From DATFVJ01 sp963712955 (GTDB lineage Bacteria > Actinomycetota > Actinomycetes > Streptosporangiales > Streptosporangiaceae), in the NCBI GenBank assembly GCA_963712955.1, contig CAVQKF010000020.1, forward strand, positions 62,001-126,000: a DNA stretch of 64,000 nt. Direction: 5' to 3'. Positions 46,741-54,960 of this stretch are shown one piece after another; position 1 is the stretch's first letter; the number at the start of each line of letters is the position of its first letter. The notes beneath the pieces were generated by a model. That model was not told the origin of the DNA and made no database searches. It saw only the letters and a program-made list of their open reading frames with translations. The position numbers were made by a program, and so were the translations under genes.

Positions 46741-48087
46741 GTGGGAAGTCTGCGCTCCCAGATGGTGCTTGGCGCGTTCCTGTACCCGACCGGGTACCAC
46801 ATTGCCGCGTGGCGCCATCCAGACGTGCCGGCGGCCGCAGGCGTCGACTTTGCACACTATGTGGAGCTGGCGCGCACCGCCGAGCGAGGCACCATGGACT
46901 TCATCTTCCTTCCTGACAGTGCGGCGATGCGGGGCACCGACCTCACGGCGCTGAGCCGGACCGCGATCCGCTATGTCGCCCAGTTCGAGCCGTTGACGTT
47001 GCTGAGTGCATTGGCCGTCGTCACCGACCGCATCGGCCTCACCGCGACGATGTCCTCCACATACAACGAGCCGTACCACGTGGCCCGGGCGATCGCCTCA
47101 CTCGACCACATCAGCGCCGGCCGTGCCGGATGGAACCTCGTCACGTCCCAGAATCCGCAGGAGTGCTTCAACTTCGGCTATTCGGCGCAGCCCGACCACG
47201 CTGACCGCTACGCCCGCGCCGAGGAGTTCATCGACGTGGTGAAGGGACTGTGGGACACGTGGGATGACGACGCGTTCGTGCGTGACAAGGATGTGGGGCT
47301 GTTCTTCGACCCAGGCGCCTTCGCTCCGCTGAACCACCGCGGGGAGCGGTTCGCGGTCCGGGGGCCGTTGAACATCCCACGCCCGCCGCAGGGCCATCCG
47401 GTCACGCTGCAGGCCGGCTCGTCCAAGGCCGGCCGGGCGCTGGCGGCCCGGACCGCGGACGTGGTCTTCACCGCACAGCCCTCGCTCACCGAAGCGCGCC
47501 GCTTCTACCAGGACGTGAAGTGCCGCGCCCGCGCGTACGGCCGGTCCCCCGACGATCTGCTCATTCTCGCCGGAATGAACCCGTTCGTGGGGCGTACGCG
47601 GCGGGAGGCGCAGGAGAAGTTCCGCGAGTTGCAGGACCTGGTTGACCCGGTCGTTGGGCTGTCATTGCTCGCCAGCGAGCTGGGGGGGTTCGACCTCTCC
47701 GGGTATCCGCTCGACGGGCCGCTGCCGCCGCTGCCGACGTCCAACGCCGGGCGGTCGCGCCAGCGGCTGCTGATCGAGATGGCGAAGCGGGAGAAGCTGA
47801 CCATCCGCCAGCTCTACCAGCGGATCGCAGGGCCACGCGGGCATTGGCAGCTTGCGGGGACCGCAGACGACATCGCCGATGCGCTGCAGGAGTGGATCGA
47901 CGGCGATGCCGCCGATGGGTTCGTGATGATGCCGCCACGGTTGCCGGGCTCACTCGACGACTTCGTGGACATGGTCGTGCCACGGCTGCAGGACCGCGGG
48001 CTCTTCCGTCGCGACTATCCGGGCCACACATTGCGCGATCATTTGGGGCTGGCCCGGCCGGCCGTGCGGCCCCGCGCGAGTGCGTGA
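46741..48087 (+). CDS. FMN-dependent monooxygenase, NtaA/SnaA/DszA family
   Basis: A 448-residue luciferase-like flavin monooxygenase: GAFLYPTGYHIAAWRHPD at the start, FIFLPDSAA, SSTYNEPYHVARAIASLDH, GRAGWNLVTS, NFGYSAQPDHADRYARAEEF and AGSSKAGRALAARTADVVF. Members use FMNH2 from a partner reductase to oxygenate small molecules such as nitrilotriacetate or dibenzothiophene sulfone, or polyketides such as pristinamycin IIB. GTG start 1 nt after the preceding stop. No flavin reductase is in the window. Confidence 0.92.
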   Translation: MGSLRSQMVLGAFLYPTGYHIAAWRHPDVPAAAGVDFAHYVELARTAERGTMDFIFLPDSAAMRGTDLTALSRTAIRYVAQFEPLTLLSALAVVTDRIGLTATMSSTYNEPYHVARAIASLDHISAGRAGWNLVTSQNPQECFNFGYSAQPDHADRYARAEEFIDVVKGLWDTWDDDAFVRDKDVGLFFDPGAFAPLNHRGERFAVRGPLNIPRPPQGHPVTLQAGSSKAGRALAARTADVVFTAQPSLTEARRFYQDVKCRARAYGRSPDDLLILAGMNPFVGRTRREAQEKFRELQDLVDPVVGLSLLASELGGFDLSGYPLDGPLPPLPTSNAGRSRQRLLIEMAKREKLTIRQLYQRIAGPRGHWQLAGTADDIADALQEWIDGDAADGFVMMPPRLPGSLDDFVDMVVPRLQDRGLFRRDYPGHTLRDHLGLARPAVRPRASA

Positions 48088-48092
48088 GCCCA

Positions 48093-48308
48093 ATGGCAGG
48101 AGTGATGTCTCCGTTGGACGAGGACGCTCTCGACGAGGAGTTGGACGCGATGCTCGCGCGCCACGGCCTCGACGTACCGGATTCTCTGCTGCGCGGTACC
48201 CGGGCCGGGTACCGCGACCTCCGCCGCCTGGCGGATCTGCTGCACGCGCCACGCCCTGCGGCGAATGAGCCATCGGCGGTGTACCGGGTGCGCCGGTGGC
48301 CGGAGTGA
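48093..48308 (+). CDS. AtzG-like small amidase partner
   Basis: A 71-residue acidic helical protein (DEDALDEELDAMLARHGLDV) placed directly before and overlapping an amidase gene by 13 nt. This is the arrangement and size of AtzG-type proteins, which stabilise AtzE-type amidases. Assignment rests on context and the helical pattern. Confidence 0.65.
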   Translation: MAGVMSPLDEDALDEELDAMLARHGLDVPDSLLRGTRAGYRDLRRLADLLHAPRPAANEPSAVYRVRRWPE

Positions 48309-49729
48309 CCGCCCGCAACGCCAGCCCGGAGTTGCACGAACTCAGCGTCGCGGAGGCAGGCGTGCAGCTGCGGACCGGAGCACTCACGTCGGCCGAGCTT
48401 ACCGAGCACGCCCTCGCCAGGGTCGGCGAGCTTGACCCGTCCCTCAACGCCTTCGTGCTCGTGACGGCAGAGCGAGCCCGCCAAGACGCACAGCGAGCCG
48501 ATCGGGAGCTGGCCGAGGGCCTGGACCGGGGACCGATGCACGGGATCCCCTACGCTCTCAAGGACGTCATCGACACCGCCCGCATCCGCACGGCCAGCCA
48601 CTCTTGGCTGATGGTCGATCACGTGCCCGACGCCGACAGCGCGGTGGCGCAGCGCCTGCGTGCGGGCGGGGGAGTCCTGCTGGGGAAGGCGGCCACGCAC
48701 GAGTTCGCCCTCGGCGGCCCGAGTTTCGAGTTGCCGTTTCCCCCGGCGCGCAACCCCTGGAATCCGGAGCACGTGCCCGGCGCCTCGTCCTCCGGCTGCG
48801 GCGCCGCCGTGGCGGCAGGTCTGGTCCGGGTCGCGATCGGCTCCGACACGAGCGGCTCCGTGCGTGGCCCGGCCTGCCATTGCGGCGTCATCGGCCTCAA
48901 GCCCACCTACGGCCTCGTGTCGCGGCGGGGGGTGTTCCCGCTGTCGTACTCGCTCGACCACATCGGGCCGTTGACCCGGACCGTGCGCGACGCGGCGCTC
49001 GCGCTGCCGGTTATCGCCGGATACGACCCGCATGATCCGGCGAGTGTTGACGTTGCGCTGCCCGACCTCACAGCCGGACTCGATGACGGCGTGGTCGGCC
49101 TTCATATCGCCTATGCACGCGCGATGATTGCCTCCGACGCCAGCACGTCGCCCGAGGTGCTGGCCGCCATCGACCGGGCGGTGGAGATCCTGCGCGAACT
49201 GGGTGCGACCGTCGACGAGGTGACACTGCCGCCGTTCGAACTCTTCAACGCCTGCGGTCGCGTCATCATGACGGCCGAGGCGTTTGCCATTCACGAACGA
49301 CAGTTGCGGGAGCGGCCGCTCGACTTCGGGCGGTACACCTACCAGCGCGTGGTGCCCGGGGTGGGACTCACCGCCGCGGACCTGGTACAGGCCTTCCGGG
49401 TACGCCGGGAACTCGCCGATGCCTTGTTCCACGACGTGTTCGGCCGGTACGCCGCTCTGATTACCGCGAGCGCGCTCGCCCCCCCTGCCCGCTTCGACGA
49501 GTTCGGCGCGGACTGGCCGCCACCGAGAACGGCCGCCGCGACGCAGACCATCGTCTTCAACGTGACCGGGCACCCGGCCATCTGCCTGCCGGTCGGACTC
49601 TCAAGCTCCGGCCTGCCCCTGGGTATGCAGATCGCGGCTGGTGCCTTCGGCGAGGCTATCCTGCTGCGGGTCGCCACTGCGGTGGAGGCACGGCTGGGGT
49701 TCACCGACCGCCGGCCGCCTGGCTGTTAA
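48296..49729 (+). CDS. Amidase-signature family hydrolase
   Basis: A 477-residue amidase-signature enzyme with an intact Ser-cisSer-Lys triad: Lys in MHGIPYALKDVIDTA, cis-Ser in GASSSGCGAAVAAG, nucleophile in GSDTSGSVRGPA. It is related to GatA and AtzE/AtzF. The family hydrolyses or, with ammonia transfer, forms amides. As the last gene of the precursor-2 operon it may act on the peptide (for example its terminal Gln). Its 3' part has a degenerate homologue at 24260-24612. GTG start. Confidence 0.92.
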   Translation: MAGVTARNASPELHELSVAEAGVQLRTGALTSAELTEHALARVGELDPSLNAFVLVTAERARQDAQRADRELAEGLDRGPMHGIPYALKDVIDTARIRTASHSWLMVDHVPDADSAVAQRLRAGGGVLLGKAATHEFALGGPSFELPFPPARNPWNPEHVPGASSSGCGAAVAAGLVRVAIGSDTSGSVRGPACHCGVIGLKPTYGLVSRRGVFPLSYSLDHIGPLTRTVRDAALALPVIAGYDPHDPASVDVALPDLTAGLDDGVVGLHIAYARAMIASDASTSPEVLAAIDRAVEILRELGATVDEVTLPPFELFNACGRVIMTAEAFAIHERQLRERPLDFGRYTYQRVVPGVGLTAADLVQAFRVRRELADALFHDVFGRYAALITASALAPPARFDEFGADWPPPRTAAATQTIVFNVTGHPAICLPVGLSSSGLPLGMQIAAGAFGEAILLRVATAVEARLGFTDRRPPGC

Positions 49730-49739
49730 CCTGCCGCGG

Positions 49740-49844
49740 CTCCACCACCGAGAACCCCTTCGACCTCGCGGTTGTTGCCCAAGTCGTGCGGCAGGCCCGC
49801 CGGCCCGAAGCTCGCGGAGTGGGTCGAAAGCGAGGTGGCACCTG
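49740..49844 (+). pseudogene. Remnant of StrR-type regulator 3' end
   Basis: Frames read FDLAVVAQVVRQAR and, after a shift, LAEWVESEV. These align with SLVAQLARDYAQ and ELAERVESEV at the C-terminus of StrR-1. The nucleotide stretch GCGGAGTGGGTCGAAAGCGA mirrors 22239-22258 with few changes. It directly precedes repeat R2, as the StrR-1 3' end precedes R1. Confidence 0.7.
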
Positions 49845-50060
49845 CCGGAGATCTTGAGGGTGGCGTCCAAGCGGGGACATCCTTCAGTTGGACGCGGCGG
49901 CGTGGTGGCTAACAAGCGGACGTGCGGGCGGCGCGTTGGCGCAACCCGGCGACGTCGCGGCCGGCCCACCCGGCGGGACGAGGACATGCAGGAACCGGCG
50001 CGCGATGCGGCAGCCGTTCGGTATCAAAGTCCGTAACGGCTGCAGGGAAGCGCCACGTCC
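49845..50060 (+). repeat. ~220-bp direct repeat R2
   Basis: Counterpart of R1 (22430-22655), same orientation, 27.4 kb apart. Contains the best copy of the dispersed hairpin (50010-50043). The remaining spacer to 50303 holds no supported gene; it includes a duplicated CAGCTCGTGGCCC at about 50199-50231. Confidence 0.85.
50010..50043. repeat. Dispersed hairpin repeat, copy 3 (within R2)
   Basis: GCAGCCGTT / AACGGCTGC, 9-bp perfect stem, loop with CGGTATCA. Confidence 0.65.
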
Positions 50061-50303
50061 CAGCCGTCCGGCGTCGTGGCCCGCGGGCGGATATGACGCG
50101 CTGGCCGCGCCGCCGCGTGTGGCAGAAGACGTGCTCGTGACGACAGCGCAGTGGACCGTATACTCATGCGACTGAGTTTGGCGGGAGGGCTTAACCCCCA
50201 GCTCGTGGCCCACCCCTCAGCTCGTGGCCCCAGAGCGGATTTTTGAGGCTGGGCATTACCGTCGGCTTCCTGGTCGGCGGAGGCATTAGGTATCGGGCGA
50301 GAT

Positions 50304-50753
50304 GTGCAGGTGGTGGCTGTGGGTGCGGTAGGCAGGATTGTGCGTTTTGATGAGGCCCGCGGTTATGGGTTCATCGCCCCCGAGAGTGGTGGAGAGGATG
50401 TCTTCGTGCACGCCAACGACCTTGGCGAGTACAGGCAGCTCGCACAGCCCGGGGCGCGGGTCGAGTATGAGGTCGAGGAGGGAGACCGGGGCCCAAAGGT
50501 GGTTATGCTCCGCTTCCTTGACGTGCGGGCGAAGGCGCGCGAGGCCGCGAGCAACAGGAATGGCGCTCGCCCTGAGACGGCGCCACCGGATATCGACGAC
50601 GAGATGTGCGACGTGCTGTCGGCCAGCCAGCTCCGCAGCGAGGTCACCGACGTGCTCATCCAGCAGGTGCCCTCGCTGACGGGCAGTCAGATTGCCCACG
50701 TCCGTGAACATCTCCTGGCCATCGCCCGGACACACGGCTGGGTCGATGGCTGA
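50304..50753 (+). CDS. Cold-shock-domain protein with novel C-terminal domain (CSD-2)
   Basis: A 149-residue paralogue of CSD-1: cold-shock domain RIVRFDEARGYGFIAPESGG plus EDVFVHANDL, short linker, then the shared C-terminal domain MCDVLSASQLRSEVTDVLIQ and VPSLTGSQIAHVREHLLAIA ending in HGWVDG. It lacks the repeat linker. GTG 50304 or a nearby in-frame GTG is the start. Located just outside R2 as CSD-1 lies outside R1. Perhaps an RNA chaperone specific to this region's transcripts; unproven. Confidence 0.87.
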   Translation: MQVVAVGAVGRIVRFDEARGYGFIAPESGGEDVFVHANDLGEYRQLAQPGARVEYEVEEGDRGPKVVMLRFLDVRAKAREAASNRNGARPETAPPDIDDEMCDVLSASQLRSEVTDVLIQQVPSLTGSQIAHVREHLLAIARTHGWVDG

Positions 50754-50878
50754 CCCATCCAAGGGAATGCCTCTGGCGGGGGCGCTCGGCCCGCAGTTAC
50801 TGACGGCCCAATTGGCCGTTACCGGCTGACCGGGGTGCCACGCTGAGAAGTTCCAAGACCAGAGCGCAGGAGAGGTAA

Positions 50879-52264
50879 ATGCCATTCGACCCGTCGGTCC
50901 AGGACGTCCAGCCCCGCCCGGCGGGGGCCGACTTAGGCACGGACCGCACGCTCGCGCGTGCGGACCTGCACGGGTCGGTCGCCGATCCGCTGCTGGACAC
51001 GATGAACTTCCTCAACGAGGTTACGGCGCGGTACCCGGCGGCGATCTCCTTCGCGCCGGGCCGCCCGTACGAAGGGCAGTTCGACCCGGCGTGCATCGTC
51101 GACTATCTCGACGCCTACACGGCCTATCTGCGGCGAACTGGCTATACCGAGAAGCAGATACGTGCAGTTCTGTTCCAGTATGGCCGGACGAAGGGGCAGA
51201 TCCACGACCTGATCGCTGAGACGGTGGCGAACGACGAGGGCGTGTGGGTGCCGCCGGAGGCCGTGGTGGTGACCGTGGGCGCGCAGGAGGGCATGTTCCT
51301 GGTGCTCCGCGCCCTGTTCGCCAGGCCTCAAGAGGTGCTCCTGGTCAGTTCACCTTGCTATATCGGTATGACTGGTGCCGCGCGGTTGCTGGACATTGAA
51401 GTGGTCCCGGTGCCGGAGGGGGATGCTGGTCCTGACCCAGATGCCGTGCGTGACGCCGCGCACTGGGCGACCGCAGCGGGGAAGCGGCCGCGCGCCCTCT
51501 ACGTGGTTCCGGACTTCGCCAACCCGTCGGGGGCAAGCATGACGGTCCCCGCGCGCAGAAAGCTGCTGGAGGTTGCCGCGGCCGAGGACATGCTCGTCAT
51601 TGAGGACAACCCGTACGGGTTCTTCACCCGGGAGGTGGAGCCCAGGCCGACGCTGAAGTCGCTGGACCGGGACCGGACGGTTATCTACCTCGGCTCATTC
51701 GCCAAGACCTGCTTCCCTGGAGCGCGGCTCGGCTATGTCCTCGCCGACCAGCAGGTTCTCATTGGCGATGGCCGCCGCAGCCTGCTCGCCGACGAGCTGG
51801 CCAAAATCAAGAGCATGATCACGGTGAATACACCTTCCCTCAGCCAGGCTGTGATCGGCGGAATCCTGGTGCAGAACGGCTGCCGCCTGCGGGAAGCGAA
51901 CGCGGCGGCGATCGGCTTCTACCGCGAAAACCTGCTGACCGTGCTGGCCGAGCTTGAGCGGCACTTCCCAGCCGAGCGCCGGTCCGAGCTCGGGATCGGC
52001 TGGAACTGCCCCGATGGCGGGTTCTTCACGGTGCTCAGGGTGCCATTTGCCACGGACGAGGCCGCGCTGGAACGTTCGGCGCGCCAATACGGTGTCCTGT
52101 GGACCCCGATGGATGCCTTCTTCGTGGGTGGTGGCGGCAGGCATCAGCTTCGGATCTCATCCAGCTACGTGCCGCCGGAACAGGTGACACAGGGGATCGC
52201 GCGGCTCGCGGCCTTCATTGTCGCCGAAGCCACTGGTGTCCCTCCGCATGACCGTCAGTCATAA
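50879..52264 (+). CDS. hpgT: Aminotransferase, HpgT-like (4-hydroxyphenylglycine transaminase type)
   Basis: A 461-residue PLP enzyme of the MocR/AAT-I subgroup. It has YVVPDFANPSGASMTVPARR, VIEDNPYGFFTRE and the PLP-Lys region YLGSFAKTCFPGARLGYV. HpgT, from glycopeptide and ramoplanin-type clusters, makes L-4-hydroxyphenylglycine from the keto acid, using tyrosine as amino donor. The assignment is supported by the neighbouring hydroxymandelate-synthase-like gene. AGGAG lies 8 nt before ATG. The Hmo hydroxymandelate oxidase step is not encoded in the window. Confidence 0.8.
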   Translation: MPFDPSVQDVQPRPAGADLGTDRTLARADLHGSVADPLLDTMNFLNEVTARYPAAISFAPGRPYEGQFDPACIVDYLDAYTAYLRRTGYTEKQIRAVLFQYGRTKGQIHDLIAETVANDEGVWVPPEAVVVTVGAQEGMFLVLRALFARPQEVLLVSSPCYIGMTGAARLLDIEVVPVPEGDAGPDPDAVRDAAHWATAAGKRPRALYVVPDFANPSGASMTVPARRKLLEVAAAEDMLVIEDNPYGFFTREVEPRPTLKSLDRDRTVIYLGSFAKTCFPGARLGYVLADQQVLIGDGRRSLLADELAKIKSMITVNTPSLSQAVIGGILVQNGCRLREANAAAIGFYRENLLTVLAELERHFPAERRSELGIGWNCPDGGFFTVLRVPFATDEAALERSARQYGVLWTPMDAFFVGGGGRHQLRISSSYVPPEQVTQGIARLAAFIVAEATGVPPHDRQS

Positions 52265-52295
52265 CGCGCTTGATCGTGCGGGACGGTGCCCCACC

Positions 52296-52435
52296 GCCCT
52301 CAGGGCAGCCCCCGCCATCAGGGCAGCCCCCGCCATCAGGGCAGCCCCCGCCATCAGGGCAGCAGGGCTGCCTGGGCCATCAGGGCAGCAGGGCTGCCTG
52401 GGCCATCAGGGCAGCAGGGCTGCCTGGTCCTGCGG
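52296..52435 (+). repeat. Tandem repeat array between hpgT and hmaS
   Basis: Four units of CAGGGCAGCCCCCGCCAT are followed by three units of about 26 nt (CAGGGCAGCAGGGCTGCCTG and GGCCAT). The latter contain GGCAGCaGGGCTGCC-type palindromes. It separates two convergent genes, so it may act as a bidirectional terminator. Confidence 0.85.
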
Positions 52436-52448
52436 AGTTCCTGCAGAG

Positions 52449-53549
52449 TCATCGCCGCTGGAACGCAAGGTCCCTGATTCTGTCCAGTTCGACGGCTTCA
52501 TAGAGCGCCTTGATGTTGGAGCTCCCGAAAGTCTCGGCACCCCTGCGCTCGATCACCTCGAAGAAGAGCGTGCGCTGCGGGTGGGTGGAGCTGGTGAATA
52601 TCTGGAATAGCTGGCCAGCGTGATCCTGGTCGGCGAGGAGGTTCGTCTCACACAGCTCCGCCAGGGTGTGGCCCTTGAGCTTGATGCGTTCGCCAAGGAG
52701 GTCGTAATACGTCACGGGTGTCGTGAGGAAGGCAACCCCGCGCGCCCCCAGGGCCCGCACGGAATGAACGGCGTCTTTAGTGGAGAAGGCGAGGTGCTGG
52801 ACACCGGCCCCTTGGTGGTTCTTGAGGAACTCGTCGATCTGGCCGGGGTCCGCCTCGGGATCGGGCTCGATGAGGGTGAAGGTGACCGTGCGGGAGGCGC
52901 TCTGCACGACCTTCGAATTCATCGCCTGGGTGCCGACGACGATGTGCTCCTCGAAGATATCCAGGAAGCCGAGCGCCCGCTTGTAGAACTCGACCGTCGA
53001 ATCAAGGTCTCCAATGTCCAGGCACACGGCGACATGGTCGATGTCGAGCAGCCCTATCTCGCTAACTCTGTCCGCCCTCTGACCCAGGACCGGAGCGAAC
53101 CCGGCAGGAAGCCCGCGCCCCTCCGCGGGGTGGCGCTGGACGAGGGTATGCACGACATCTCCAAAACCTGAGATGGCCGCGGTGACGGCGGGCCCGGCGC
53201 CGATGTGACGGGCCGGCCTCCGAAATGGCCGTGCGCCGGCCGCCACCGCGGCGGCGAAGGCCGCCCGTACGTCGCTTGTGCGCAGCGCAATATCGGCGAC
53301 ACCGTCCCCGTGCGCGAGGACGAACTCCGAGGCCGGATGCCGGTCCGATGTCGCCTCGGTAAGCACCAGTGTGATCATCCCCTGCCGCAGCGCGATGCTG
53401 CGGTGCTCGGCGGAACCACCGGTGCCCACCATCTTGAAGGCATAGCGATCGATCCAGGAAAAGGCCTTCGCGTCCAGGTCACTGACGTACATTTCGACGT
53501 AATCGATCGCGAGATCACTGAGGGAAGCGGATTGCGTTAAGTCCTTCAT
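52449..53549 (-). CDS. hmaS: 4-hydroxymandelate synthase-like dioxygenase (HmaS/HPPD family)
   Basis: A 366-residue non-haem iron enzyme of the HPPD/HmaS fold. The 2-His-1-Glu ligands lie in LDIDHVAVCLD, GAGVQHLAFST and LFFEVIERRG. HmaS converts 4-hydroxyphenylpyruvate to 4-hydroxymandelate, the first committed step toward 4-hydroxyphenylglycine; HPPD makes homogentisate from the same substrate. HmaS is preferred because of the HpgT neighbour and the absence of tyrosine-catabolism genes, but the two are hard to separate by eye. ATG with AGAGGA upstream. Confidence 0.82.
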   Translation of the reverse strand: MKDLTQSASLSDLAIDYVEMYVSDLDAKAFSWIDRYAFKMVGTGGSAEHRSIALRQGMITLVLTEATSDRHPASEFVLAHGDGVADIALRTSDVRAAFAAAVAAGARPFRRPARHIGAGPAVTAAISGFGDVVHTLVQRHPAEGRGLPAGFAPVLGQRADRVSEIGLLDIDHVAVCLDIGDLDSTVEFYKRALGFLDIFEEHIVVGTQAMNSKVVQSASRTVTFTLIEPDPEADPGQIDEFLKNHQGAGVQHLAFSTKDAVHSVRALGARGVAFLTTPVTYYDLLGERIKLKGHTLAELCETNLLADQDHAGQLFQIFTSSTHPQRTLFFEVIERRGAETFGSSNIKALYEAVELDRIRDLAFQRR

Positions 53550-54694
53550 GGAATCCTCTAATCGTTCCTTGATACTGGGATCGCTTTTGGAGCGTTGCCT
53601 GTGGCACAGACCCGCAAACTCTGACTCGGCGGGGCACGTGCATCTCCGTTTGCCTTTGCAGCACGACCTTTATCTCGTCCCGGCGATGACGATCGCGCGA
53701 AGGCGCCTGGCCATCTCATCTTGGCTGGCACCATCATTAGCCTTTCCCATCTGCGTCATCTAGGACGTGGGTCATCTAGTGCGTGGCTGTATGCGAGTGC
53801 ACAGAGGAACCCCCGACGTAAATAAATTACCCCGTTGATAGATATTACAACCGGTCAAGGGTGTCTGCCAGGACTGCGCTTGTCCAAGGCCGCAAGGCCG
53901 TAATACACAGCAGAATCATCTGGTCAAGTCACGCGGAAGGCGCGATCGTACGTGCCCGGGTGGTGAACTCATTAATGTCGTCGGGTACAGAACCACCCCA
54001 TCCAGCGCCTGCCGGGATGCGCCCCGTGCGCAGCCTGCGCAGCCTGGGACGCGGCCGCGACGCGGCACTGGCCACAAGCTTGGCCACAGCTCGTACGGCA
54101 CAGGCTGATGGGACCAGGAGTCAGGTTTATGGGACCAGGACGCAGGCTTATGGGACCAGGACTCCGGAAACGGGTGCCCGATTCCCCCAGGCCACGCGGG
54201 CGGCGGCACGCACAGGAACTGCCGACGGCGGGCTGGGGCGCCCGGGTCGGCTCGTGGACGGCGTCCAGCGAAACAAACTGGTTACTTGCGGCCGCTAATC
54301 AATGTGAGCTAACGTGCGTCACGAGAGGGTGGCGTTCAGTGAACGTCGTAAGGAACTTCGTGCCGCAGCGACGATCTCGAGCTTGCTGACCCTATCGACG
54401 AGTGTGGGGATTTCAGGCAACGAGGGGAAATTGCCATGACAATAGGCCCGGATGACTGGCCCAATGTTGCGGCCGTATCATTCAAAATCGGTCATTCTCT
54501 CTTTTAGCCTGTGTTACGCCAGGCTATCTTAGGGAGCCGGGTTCTTTGCCCATCCGGCCTCAGCCATGTCGAGGATATCGAGCATGCTGAGGATATCGAG
54601 CATGCTGAGGATATCGAGCATGCTGAGGATAGGGCGGACCATCGGGCGGGCAATGCGAGAAAAGTAAAGGATCACTCGTGGAAAGGAATATGCC
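53550..54694. other. Intergenic region with short tandem repeats
   Basis: About 1.1 kb between divergent hmaS and mbtH. Frames here have no credible products. Three 21-nt units with ATGGGACCAGGA occur at about 54104-54170. AT-rich stretches at 53810-53850 and 54470-54510 are promoter candidates for the mbtH operon. Confidence 0.45.
54565..54635 (+). repeat. 18-nt tandem repeats upstream of mbtH
   Basis: Four units of GAGGATATCGAGCATGCT, each containing the palindrome AGCATGCT. They could be a spaced operator array for a regulator, or a simple slippage product. A short frame through it reads VEDIEHAEDIEHAED but has no other support. Confidence 0.8.
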
Positions 54695-54931
54695 GTGACT
54701 AACCCCTTCGAGAACGAAGATGGCGCCTACCATGCGCTCATCAATGACGAAGGACAATACTCCCTCTGGCCAGCCTGGGCTGAGGTACCGGCTGGCTGGA
54801 CCGTCGCGTACGGGGAGGACACGCGTAAGGCGTGCCTTGATGTCATTGACGAGAGATGGACTGACATGCGGCCCAAGAGCCTGATAGATGAGATGAAGAG
54901 TTACGAAGAACAAGGCGACAAGCACGGATGA
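54695..54931 (+). CDS. mbtH: MbtH-like protein
   Basis: A 78-residue MbtH-family protein: MTNPFENEDGAYHALINDEG, YSLWPAWAEVPAGWTVAYGE, CLDVIDERWTDMRPKSL. It carries the family's conserved Trp residues and NxEGQYSLWP-type block. MbtH proteins bind and activate NRPS adenylation domains. GTG start with GGAAAGG. No NRPS is present in this window, so its partner must be elsewhere or lost. Confidence 0.97.
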   Translation: MTNPFENEDGAYHALINDEGQYSLWPAWAEVPAGWTVAYGEDTRKACLDVIDERWTDMRPKSLIDEMKSYEEQGDKHG

Positions 54932-54960
54932 TTGGCATCACTCGGCGGTGGAGGTGACCC

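Noticed and set aside
52296..52435. Possible CRISPR-like array
   Set aside because: Units are directly adjacent with no unique spacers, so it is a simple tandem repeat.
53861..54298. 145-residue frame between hmaS and mbtH
   Set aside because: Basic, low-complexity translation with repeats, no recognisable domain or ribosome binding site.
54511..54702. Short frame with VEDIEHAED repeats upstream of mbtH
   Set aside because: The repeat comes from an 18-nt DNA array; no Shine-Dalgarno or conserved flanks, and the frame runs into the mbtH start.
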